Shown here: in pieces, positions 1 through 4,698 of the stretch
Layout: the number at the start of each line of letters is the position of its first letter
Position numbering within the stretch: position 1 is the first letter of the stretch
Source of the DNA: Clostridia bacterium
GTDB taxonomy: Bacteria > Bacillota > Clostridia > Oscillospirales > Acutalibacteraceae
Direction: 5' to 3'
Length of the DNA stretch: 5,612 nt
Assembly: GCA_024404065.1 (NCBI GenBank)
Contig: JAKSQR010000105.1
Span: 1 to 5,612, forward strand
The notes under the pieces: model-generated
Databases searched by the model: none
The model's input: the letters and a program-made list of their open reading frames with translations, nothing else
Told to the model about the DNA's origin: nothing
Translations under genes and position numbers: made by a program

Positions 1-26
1 ATATAAAATTCTTTGGAGGTGCTTTT

Positions 27-914
27 ATGCTTCAGAAAATTATTTCTTTCTTTATGTCCATAATTATGGCTATTGCCTCACTTCTTGGTCTGGGGCATAA
101 GCTTGATAAAAACTTCAAGGAAAACATTAAATACGGCAGCGGTGAAAGGCAGGTTGTGGATATTGCCTACCCTGAAAATCCCAAAAGCAAAGAGGGCCTC
201 GTTTTATTTATACACGGCGGTGCCTGGATTGAAGGGGATAAAAGCCCTTACCGTGATACTATACGGTATGTTGCCAGCATAGGCTATGTAGGTGCCACAA
301 TGAATTACACTTATATTTCAGAAAAATCCGATATACTTGATATTATGGATGATGTTGATTTATGCCTTAAGGCAGTAAAAGCGGAGGCAAAAAGCAGGGG
401 CTTTGACCTTAGCAAGGTAATACTTACAGGCTCATCTGCAGGTGCGCACCTTTCACTTTTATACGCTTACTCAAGGCGTGATACTGCCCCTATAAAGCCT
501 GTGGCAGTTGCCTCAAACTGCGGACCTACTGACCTTGCAACCTATGATGAAAATTTCATAATGCACAACGCTATAGGCAACCATGAATATATGCTGAAAC
601 TTGCAAGCTATTGCTGCGGCAAAGAGGTTACACTTGAAAACTATAATGAGCCTGATATTCAGTTTGCCCTTAAAACAATTTCGCCCCTTTACTACGTAGC
701 AAGCGGTGCTGTGCCTACAATTATTGCCCACGGCAAAAAGGATACCATTGTGCCTTATGCACAGGCTGTTAAGCTTGACGAAGCACTTACGAAGGCGGGA
801 GTAACTCATCAGTTTATAACCTTCCCCAATTCAGGCCACAGCCTTGCAGATGACAAGGCAGAGAGCGACCTTGCCACACAGTATCTTTTACAGTATATTG
901 AAACCTATCTTTAA
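27..914 (+). CDS. alpha/beta hydrolase, esterase/lipase-like, membrane-anchored or secreted
   Basis: A 295-residue alpha/beta-hydrolase that probably cleaves carboxylic esters; the substrate cannot be read from sequence. Seen directly: an oxyanion-hole HGGAW at residues 63-67, the nucleophile elbow GSSAG at 135-139 (Ser137), a likely acid Asp239 in GKKDT, and catalytic His271 in SGHS, in the family's normal order. This is the layout of the hormone-sensitive-lipase/BD-FAE-like esterases, which are usually about 250-320 residues. Residues 5-22 form a hydrophobic stretch without a clear signal-peptidase site, so the enzyme may be anchored in the membrane facing outward, or exported. The ATG is supported by GGAGG starting at position 15, about 7 nt upstream. 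The promoter lies outside the window. The gene ends at a hairpin shared with the convergent lipoprotein gene. The family call is firm; the physiological role is unknown. Confidence 0.9.
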   Translation: MLQKIISFFMSIIMAIASLLGLGHKLDKNFKENIKYGSGERQVVDIAYPENPKSKEGLVLFIHGGAWIEGDKSPYRDTIRYVASIGYVGATMNYTYISEKSDILDIMDDVDLCLKAVKAEAKSRGFDLSKVILTGSSAGAHLSLLYAYSRRDTAPIKPVAVASNCGPTDLATYDENFIMHNAIGNHEYMLKLASYCCGKEVTLENYNEPDIQFALKTISPLYYVASGAVPTIIAHGKKDTIVPYAQAVKLDEALTKAGVTHQFITFPNSGHSLADDKAESDLATQYLLQYIETYL

Positions 915-931
915 TAACGGATATAAGAAAA

Positions 932-951
932 CCCCGCTTCAATAAGCGGGG
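932..951. terminator. bidirectional intrinsic terminator
   Basis: Perfect 8-bp stem CCCCGCTT / AAGCGGGG (932-939 and 944-951) with a 4-nt CAAT loop. It is followed by CTTTTACTT on the + strand and by a TTTTCTT tract on the minus strand. It lies 17 nt after the hydrolase stop and 19 nt after the lipoprotein stop, so it can end transcription from both convergent genes. Confidence 0.85.
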
Positions 952-970
952 CTTTTACTTTGTGATGGGG

Positions 971-1702
971 TTAGTCAATTGCGCCTATGCAGGCTGTAAG
1001 CAGGTTAATAATGGTAGTGTAAACTGTGCCTTCAACCCAGTAGCCGTTTGCCTCATAAGCAGGCATTACAAACTCATCTGTAATTTCTGAGCCGTAGTAG
1101 GTAAACTCCACTGTAAGGGTGTAGCCGCTTGTAAATTTAATATCCTTTGCTTTAAGGGCTACCGCCTTCATATCTGCTACAAGCTCCATAGTCTGCTTCT
1201 CGTTAAGATGCACCTTTTTGCCTGCAGTTTTGTATAAATTCTCATCCTTCTGGCACCTTGCCTCAAAGGCTTCTATGCTGTCAAGAATTTCATCAAGCTT
1301 TGCGGATATTTCCTCTGCTGCTGCGGTAAGCTCATCCTCAGAAACTGCCTCTTTTTTGGTTATTTTGAATTTGCAGATTTTGTCTGCTTCGCTTTGCTGC
1401 ACTGCAAGGGCAGGGGCAATTACATCACTTTTGCTTACAACCTCTTTAAGGGCGGTAAACTCCTGCTGACAAACGCCTTTAGTCTGCTTTTCAATATACT
1501 CAAGGGTGCGTACTCCGTTTATGGAGCCGTTATTTTTTATGCCCTCCATCATATACTCGGCGTAGGCTTCAACGGGGCCTACATAGGTATCCATTTTCTG
1601 CTCTGAGCCTGCCTCTTCTTTAGCTTCGCCGCAGGAGGCAAGGGCAAATAAAAGCACAAGTATAAGCAGGGGGCTTACAATTTTATTAAGCTTATTTTTC
1701 AT
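971..1702 (-). CDS. small lipoprotein of unknown function
   Basis: A 243-residue predicted lipoprotein. Residues 1-24 form a type II signal peptide: a basic start (MKNKLNK), a hydrophobic core at 11-22, and the lipobox LASC with Cys24 as the lipidation site, so the mature protein should sit on the outer face of the cytoplasmic membrane. Next comes a Glu/Lys-rich linker (25-37), then a mainly helical, charged region (about 45-185), then a more beta-like C-terminal part (about 188-231). I recognise no catalytic motif; a DUF-type Firmicutes lipoprotein is the most that can be said. The gene starts 24 nt after the reductase stop on the same strand, so the two are probably one operon. The stretch before the ATG is purine-rich (repeated GAGAAAAA) but lacks a real GGAGG, so initiation is probably weak or coupled to the upstream gene. 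Confidence 0.85.
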   Translation of the reverse strand: MKNKLNKIVSPLLILVLLFALASCGEAKEEAGSEQKMDTYVGPVEAYAEYMMEGIKNNGSINGVRTLEYIEKQTKGVCQQEFTALKEVVSKSDVIAPALAVQQSEADKICKFKITKKEAVSEDELTAAAEEISAKLDEILDSIEAFEARCQKDENLYKTAGKKVHLNEKQTMELVADMKAVALKAKDIKFTSGYTLTVEFTYYGSEITDEFVMPAYEANGYWVEGTVYTTIINLLTACIGAID

Positions 1703-1726
1703 CTTTTTTCTCTTTTTCTCTTAAGT

Positions 1727-2857
1727 TTATTCTTCAACGTAGGGCTCTTTTTCAAAAAGCTCTGTTGCTTTTTCAAGTAATCCTCTTATTTCAATGTGCT
1801 GTGGGCAGGCGTTTTCACATACGCCGCACTTAATGCATTGGCTTGCTTTACCTCTGCCTGCTGTGTTGATGCCGTAGTAGTAATTCTGATTCCAGCTTTT
1901 GAAATTATTGTAGGCATTCATACCTGTAAAAATATCGGGGATGGGGATATCCATAGGGCATTTTTCGGTGCAATAGCTACAGCCTGTGCAGGGGATATCA
2001 TTCATACCATTAAAGATATTTGTAACCTTGTTTATTGCCTCAAGCTCCTCATCAGTAAGGGGCTTGAAATCCTGCATATAGCTTACGTTATCCTCAACCA
2101 TCTTATTGTTGCTCATGCCTGAAAGCACCATTTTTACGCCTTCAAAGCCTGCTGCAAATCTTATAGCATAGCTTGCGTTGCTGCCACCATTAAGAGCATC
2201 TATAATTTTCTGTGCATCCTCAGGTAAGTCAACAAGCTTGCCGCCCTTTACAGGCTCCATAATTATAACATCCTTACCGTGCTTACGGCATACCTCATAG
2301 CAAGCCTTGCTCTGCACTGAGCTGCTGTTATAGTCAAGGTAATTAAACTGAATCTGAACAACCTCAACCTGAGGGTAGGTGGTAAGTATGTTATCAAGCA
2401 CCTCTGCGCTGTCGTGGAAGGAAATACCAAGGTGCTTTATTTTGCCCTCTGCTTTAAGCTCAAGGGCAGTTTCGTAAGCCTTGCACTCCTTGTATTTTTC
2501 AAAGTTGCGCTTATCCTGAGCGTGCATAAGGTAGTAATCAAAATAATCTACACCTACTGCCTCAAGCTGGCTCTCAAAAAGGGGTCTTATTTCCTCATTG
2601 CTGTTAAAGTGACCATCTGAAAGCTTATCGGTAATTGTAAAGCTCTCACGGGGGTATCTTTTTACAAGGGTTTCACGCAGTACAATTTCACTTTTGCCGT
2701 CACAGTAGCCATGAGCGGTATCAAAGTAATTAAAGCCTGCCTGCATAAAGGTATCTACCATCTTTTTGGTTTCTTCTATATCATATTCGCCACGGCTGAT
2801 TTCAGGTAATCTCATAAAACCGAAGCCAAAATTCCTTTCAAAACCGGTAACTGCCAT
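1727..2857 (-). CDS. aldo/keto reductase with C-terminal 2x[4Fe-4S] ferredoxin domain
   Basis: A 376-residue cytoplasmic oxidoreductase. Residues about 10-280 are an aldo/keto reductase TIM barrel with the expected catalytic tetrad: Asp46 (FDTAHGY), Tyr51, Lys78 (TDK) and His112 (LMH). The EPVKGG segment (201-206) belongs to the second half of the barrel. Residues about 287-360 add a bacterial-ferredoxin module with two cysteine sets: C290/C293/C296/C300 (followed by Pro301) and C341/C344/C347/C351 (followed by Pro352), which should hold two [4Fe-4S] clusters. This fusion is common in anaerobic Clostridia. By inference it lets electrons pass between a ferredoxin-type carrier and a carbonyl/NAD(P) site; the substrate is unknown. 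The start is supported by GAGGT at 2864-2868, 6 nt before the ATG. It is the first gene of a probable operon with the downstream lipoprotein gene. Confidence 0.92.
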   Translation of the reverse strand: MAVTGFERNFGFGFMRLPEISRGEYDIEETKKMVDTFMQAGFNYFDTAHGYCDGKSEIVLRETLVKRYPRESFTITDKLSDGHFNSNEEIRPLFESQLEAVGVDYFDYYLMHAQDKRNFEKYKECKAYETALELKAEGKIKHLGISFHDSAEVLDNILTTYPQVEVVQIQFNYLDYNSSSVQSKACYEVCRKHGKDVIIMEPVKGGKLVDLPEDAQKIIDALNGGSNASYAIRFAAGFEGVKMVLSGMSNNKMVEDNVSYMQDFKPLTDEELEAINKVTNIFNGMNDIPCTGCSYCTEKCPMDIPIPDIFTGMNAYNNFKSWNQNYYYGINTAGRGKASQCIKCGVCENACPQHIEIRGLLEKATELFEKEPYVEE

Positions 2858-2887
2858 AAATATACCTCATTTCTACATGATAATGTG

Positions 2888-2916
2888 ATTATATCATAGC
2901 TTTTGTTTATAGACAA
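2888..2916 (-). promoter_or_regulatory. sigma-A-type promoter for the aldo/keto reductase operon
   Basis: Reading the minus strand, the -35 is TTGTCT (2916-2911, 4/6 to TTGACA), then a 17-nt spacer, then a perfect TATAAT -10 (2893-2888). Transcription would start near 2881, leaving a leader of about 24 nt that contains the GAGGT ribosome binding site. Its -35 overlaps that of the divergent promoter. Confidence 0.65.
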
Positions 2917-2938
2917 TAATAAAAAGCAGGTGTATAAT
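2910..2938 (+). promoter_or_regulatory. sigma-A-type promoter for the GDPD-like gene
   Basis: The -35 is TAGACA (2910-2915, 5/6), with a 17-nt spacer and a perfect TATAAT -10 (2933-2938). The start of transcription would be near 2945, giving a leader of about 17 nt with AGGGGTG (2949-2955) as ribosome binding site. This geometry also decides the start codon of the gene, because the upstream GTG at 2944 would lie at or before the first transcribed base. Confidence 0.75.
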
Positions 2939-2961
2939 GTTTTGTGACAGGGGTGATAAAT

Positions 2962-3645
2962 ATGTTTGGAAAAAAGTTTAATAAAATGGAATTGCCTGAG
3001 GGCTACACAATAACCTACCACGCAGGCTTTATGGGCACTGAGCCCAATACAACAGAGTCCCTTGAAAAGGCTATTGAAATGGGCGCAAAAATTGTGGAGA
3101 TGGATGTTACCTTCCGCAATGACGGTACACCTGTAATTGTACACGCTGACTCAGCAGGGGATAAGGGCGGTGTGCTTTTTGATGAAGCCATGAAGGCAGT
3201 TGCAAAGAGCGAAGGCATAATGGTAAACCTTGATATAAAGTCAGTTCAGAATCTGCCCGCAGTAGACGAAACAGTTAAAAAATACGGCATGATGGACAGA
3301 GTATTTTACACAGGCGTATGGGAAAAGTGGGTTGAAACTGTAAAGACCACATCAGAAATTCCCTACTACCTTAACTACAATGTTAAAAAGAGTGATGTGA
3401 AAAATCCTGCTGATGTTATTGCCCTTGCAGATAAGCTTATAAGCCTTGGTGCCTGCGGACTTAACAGCAACTTTGCCTTTGCAAACAGAAGGCTTGTAGA
3501 GATAATGCACAAGAAGGGCATACCCGTTTCACTCTGGACCTGCAACACAAAGCGCACCATGAAAAAGGCACTTAAAACCTACCCCGATAATATAACATCC
3601 AAAGAGCCTAAAGTGCTTGAGGATTTAATCAGATACTCAAAATAA
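2962..3645 (+). CDS. glycerophosphodiester phosphodiesterase-like protein (short, divergent)
   Basis: A 227-residue cytoplasmic protein of the GDPD TIM-barrel family, whose known members hydrolyse glycerophosphodiesters to glycerol-3-phosphate and an alcohol. Seen: first catalytic His20 in YHAG, NTTES at 29-33, metal-ligand pair Glu46/Asp48 in VEMD, second His61 in IVHAD, LDIK at 90-93 where the family usually has LEIK, and LWTCN at 191-195. Oddities: the Arg normally following the first His is Ala21; the third metal-ligand Glu is Asp91; and the segment between the second His and LDIK is short, without the usual LxRTT-like stretch. The charged residues needed for catalysis are still present, so it is probably an active but specialised enzyme. 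The ATG at 2962 is chosen because AGGGGTG (2949-2955) sits 6 nt upstream; a GTG at 2944 would add 6 residues but has no Shine-Dalgarno sequence. Confidence 0.85.
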   Translation: MFGKKFNKMELPEGYTITYHAGFMGTEPNTTESLEKAIEMGAKIVEMDVTFRNDGTPVIVHADSAGDKGGVLFDEAMKAVAKSEGIMVNLDIKSVQNLPAVDETVKKYGMMDRVFYTGVWEKWVETVKTTSEIPYYLNYNVKKSDVKNPADVIALADKLISLGACGLNSNFAFANRRLVEIMHKKGIPVSLWTCNTKRTMKKALKTYPDNITSKEPKVLEDLIRYSK

Positions 3646-3778
3646 TGTAACAGAGCCTTAAAAATGTTACAGTTTATTGCAAAAATCTGTGTAACAATAT
3701 TGCAATTTATGTAACAACGTGATAATATAATTAAAAATGTAACATAAAAGACATTCGTTTTTGCGGTGTTAAGTTACA
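3646..3778 (+). repeat. array of TGTAACA/TGTTACA heptamers upstream of the peptide genes
   Basis: Five exact copies plus one near-copy of one heptamer occur in this 133-bp spacer: TGTAACA at 3646, 3690, 3710 and 3738, its reverse complement TGTTACA at 3665, and AGTTACA at 3772. Two of them belong to a larger direct repeat of the form ATTGCAA-N(4-7)-TGTAACA (3676-3696 and 3699-3716), with heptamers exactly 20 bp apart. A further TGTTACA is at 4007, between the ribosome binding site and the start of the second peptide gene. I found no other exact copy in the window. The layout suggests a multi-site operator for a DNA-binding regulator of the peptide genes, which is inference. The first two copies also form an inverted repeat just after the GDPD stop and could act as a weak hairpin. 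Confidence 0.7.
3700..3731 (+). promoter_or_regulatory. candidate promoter of the two-peptide operon, poor -35
   Basis: A perfect TATAAT lies at 3726-3731, with an overlapping GATAAT at 3721-3726. The hexamer 17 nt upstream of TATAAT is CAATTT, a poor -35. The nearest better match, TTGCAA (3700-3705), is at a poor distance (20 nt, or 15 nt to GATAAT). A weak -35 embedded in a heptamer array is what an activator-dependent promoter would look like, but the exact start site cannot be fixed from sequence. Confidence 0.4.
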
Positions 3779-3801
3779 GATTTATGAAAGGAAGTAATAC
3801 T

Positions 3802-3978
3802 ATGGATCTTACATCAATTGCAGCACTCGCAGTTAAGCTTGCTCAGGCAATCACATTCCTTACAGGCGATTGGGAGGCTTCCGCAATCCTTGCCCTTGTA
3901 GCAAAGTTCCTCAAGGATCTTGATTTCAGTGCAGTTTCTTCATTTATCGCAGGCATTCTTCCTGTAATAGGTGGTTAA
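3802..3978 (+). CDS. small amphipathic peptide 1 (58 aa), unknown family
   Basis: A 58-residue cysteine-free peptide. It is mostly Ala, Leu, Ile, Val and Phe, with 5 acidic and 3 basic residues (net about -2), and ends in PVIGG. It can be divided into three segments that each begin Asp plus a large hydrophobic residue: Asp2-Leu, Asp23-Trp and Asp41-Phe, each followed by helix-forming residues in an amphipathic pattern. There is no cleavable signal sequence and no double-glycine leader; the Gly-Gly is at the C-terminus. The ATG is chosen because AAAGGA (3787-3792) lies 9 nt upstream; a GTG at 3766 in the same frame has no such site. All three Lys codons are AAG. The gene sits 36 nt before a second, similarly built peptide gene. 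A modulin-like or leaderless-bacteriocin-like secreted peptide is possible; a membrane-associated regulatory peptide is the alternative. No function is established. Confidence 0.8.
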   Translation: MDLTSIAALAVKLAQAITFLTGDWEASAILALVAKFLKDLDFSAVSSFIAGILPVIGG

Positions 3979-4014
3979 GAGAAGTAAAAATTATTAAACG
4001 AAAGGATGTTACAC

Positions 4015-4170
4015 ATGGATTTATCAGCAGTTATGACCGCAGTTATGGGTATCCTTGCAAAGATTGACTATGCAAAGCTTATGGAGGTTGTTATGGGCCT
4101 TCTTAAGAATGTTGATTTTGCAAAGATTATGGAAATGGTTACAAAGCTTCTTGCTTCAGTTTCCGCATAA
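4015..4170 (+). CDS. small amphipathic peptide 2 (51 aa) with internal 16-residue repeats, unknown family
   Basis: A 51-residue cysteine-free peptide, 5 acidic and 5 basic residues (net 0), rich in Met, Val, Leu and Ala. It starts MDLS, like MDLT of the first peptide. It has a clear 16-residue period: residues 10-25 and 26-41 share 9 of 16 positions, with most of the rest conservative (I/L, Y/F, I/V). The N-terminus (2-9) and C-terminus (42-51) are partial copies, so Asp2, Asp18 and Asp34 fall at the same phase. The pattern predicts a long amphipathic helix or helix bundle. No signal peptide or leader is seen. The ribosome binding site AAAGGA (4001-4006) is 8 nt before the ATG, and a TGTTACA heptamer fills that spacer. 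All five Lys codons are AAG. It probably shares an mRNA with peptide 1 and ends at a strong terminator. Function unknown; see peptide 1 for alternatives. Confidence 0.82.
   Translation: MDLSAVMTAVMGILAKIDYAKLMEVVMGLLKNVDFAKIMEMVTKLLASVSA
4042..4137 (+). repeat. tandem 48-bp coding repeat inside peptide 2
   Basis: Two in-frame 48-bp units (4042-4089 and 4090-4137) match at 34 of 48 bases by hand comparison. Each starts GTTATGGG and contains GCAAAG followed 3 bases later by ATGGA. A partial third unit starts at 4138 (GTT then AAGCTTCTT). Many differences are at third positions or are conservative, which suggests an old duplication kept under protein-level selection. Confidence 0.75.
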
Positions 4171-4185
4171 GATATAAAACACGAA

Positions 4186-4217
4186 ACCTCCTGCTTTAGG
4201 GCAGGAGGTATTTTTTT
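4186..4217 (+). terminator. intrinsic terminator of the peptide operon
   Basis: Perfect 9-bp stem ACCTCCTGC / GCAGGAGGT (4186-4194 and 4201-4209) with a 6-nt loop, followed by A and seven T residues (4211-4217). It lies 15 nt after the stop of peptide 2. This is the strongest terminator in the window. Confidence 0.92.
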
Positions 4218-4252
4218 ACCTTTACTATAAATATAAAAGCTGATATAAAAGG

Positions 4253-4281
4253 CAAAAACCACCTCGGTTACCCGAAGTGGT
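4253..4281 (-). terminator. intrinsic terminator of the zinc-ribbon gene
   Basis: On the minus strand, ACCACTTCGG pairs with CCGAGGTGGT (4281-4272 and 4267-4258) around a 4-nt loop, giving 9 pairs with one internal A/C mismatch. The stem ends in GGT and runs into TTTTTG then CC and TTTT. It is 22 nt past the stop of the zinc-ribbon gene and faces the peptide-operon terminator from the opposite side. Confidence 0.8.
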
Positions 4282-4303
4282 CATTTGTTTGTAAAGACTT
4301 AAA

Positions 4304-4582
4304 TTATGCCTCTTCCTGCTTCTTTGCAAAGCATTCGCTGCAGTATACAGGTCTGTCCTCACGGGGCTTAAAGGGAACCTTTGCAACTCCACCGCAGGAA
4401 TTACAAGTTGCCTCAAACCATTCACGCTCGCCACGGGCTGCGTTCTTGCGTGCATCACGGCAAGCCTTGCAACGCTGAGGCTCGTTTACAAAGCCTTTTT
4501 CAGCATAGAATTCCTGTTCACCAGCTGTGAAAGTGAATTCGTTTCCGCATTCCTTGCAGATGAGAGTTTTGTCTTCGTACAT
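4304..4582 (-). CDS. double zinc-ribbon protein (CxxC-x17-CxxC type)
   Basis: A 92-residue soluble protein with four CxxC pairs: C9/C12, C38/C41, C60/C63 and C81/C84. The first two, 25 residues apart and separated by an EQEFYAEKGF-like segment, match the probable zinc-ribbon domain known as zf-trcl. The second two are separated by exactly 17 residues, the spacing of the small CxxC-x17-CxxC domain. Each set should bind one Zn. The protein is basic in the middle (residues 42-52) and may contact nucleic acid, but no function is established for these domains. The start is supported by GAGG (4591-4594) 8 nt upstream. It follows the sigma-like gene and a tRNA-like element on the same strand with no clear promoter of its own, so it may be read from the sigma gene's promoter. 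Many codons end in C, a hint of good expression. Confidence 0.88.
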   Translation of the reverse strand: MYEDKTLICKECGNEFTFTAGEQEFYAEKGFVNEPQRCKACRDARKNAARGEREWFEATCNSCGGVAKVPFKPREDRPVYCSECFAKKQEEA

Positions 4583-4612
4583 GATATTAACCTCGCCTTA
4601 AAAAAAGATATT

Positions 4613-4679
4613 TGCCCTTGGACGGAATCGCACCGCCACCTTTGTTATGTACAACGCTCTGCTTTAAGCTACGGGGGCA
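4613..4679 (-). ncRNA. degenerate tRNA-like element (pseudo-tRNA or tRNA-like RNA)
   Basis: Read on the minus strand, this 67-nt stretch has the skeleton of a tRNA. The ends pair as TGCCC / GGGCA. It then has T8-A9, a D-arm (GCTT / GAGC), a TTG/CAA stem around the 7-nt loop TACATAA (CAT in the anticodon position), and a T-arm with stem GGCGG / CCGTC and loop TGCGATT. It departs from a working tRNA in several ways: it is about 5-8 nt too short; the acceptor has two C/A mismatches; the D-loop lacks the GG pair; the base before the anticodon is A instead of U; the second T-loop base is G instead of U (the usual TTC is TGC); the anticodon stem is short; and CCA is not encoded. It lies 17 nt past the sigma stop and 30 nt before the zinc-ribbon ATG. 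A decayed tRNA gene and a functional tRNA mimic are both possible. Confidence 0.6.
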
Positions 4680-4684
4680 TATAA

Positions 4685-4698
4685 AGGCATTGCTGCCT
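4685..4698 (-). other. small hairpin overlapping the sigma-gene stop codon
   Basis: AGGCA (4685-4689) pairs with TGCCT (4694-4698) around a 4-nt loop. On the minus strand it overlaps the TAG stop and is followed only by TTATATG, which is too poor a T-tract for an efficient terminator. It may stabilise or pause the transcript just before the tRNA-like element. Confidence 0.4.

Noticed and set aside
1..26. TATAAA at 2-7 as promoter of the first hydrolase
   Set aside because: It would start transcription on top of the GGAGG site, and no upstream sequence is available to look for a -35.
2944..2961. GTG start for the GDPD-like gene
   Set aside because: It falls at or before the predicted transcription start, and the AGGGGTG site fits the ATG at 2962.
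2812..3144. Long minus-strand open frame across the divergent promoter region
   Set aside because: It overlaps the starts of two well-supported genes and both promoters, and has no recognisable domain or ribosome binding site. The other long antisense frames inside known genes were dropped for the same reasons.
3646..3744. CRISPR array
   Set aside because: The repeated unit is only 7 bp, occurs in both orientations and has irregular spacing of 19-28 bp; no cas gene is present.
3766..3801. Possible N-terminal extension of peptide 1 from a GTG
   Set aside because: It would add 12 residues that do not fit the MDL start shared with peptide 2, has no Shine-Dalgarno sequence before it, and would place the good AAAGGA site inside the coding region.
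3802..3978. Peptide 1 as a double-glycine-leader bacteriocin precursor
   Set aside because: The only Gly-Gly is at the very C-terminus, so there is no mature part after it, and no peptidase-containing transporter is in view.
4613..4679. Functional tRNA-Met (CAT)
   Set aside because: Too short, acceptor mismatches, no U33, no D-loop GG, altered T-loop and a shortened anticodon stem; at best a tRNA-like or pseudo-tRNA.
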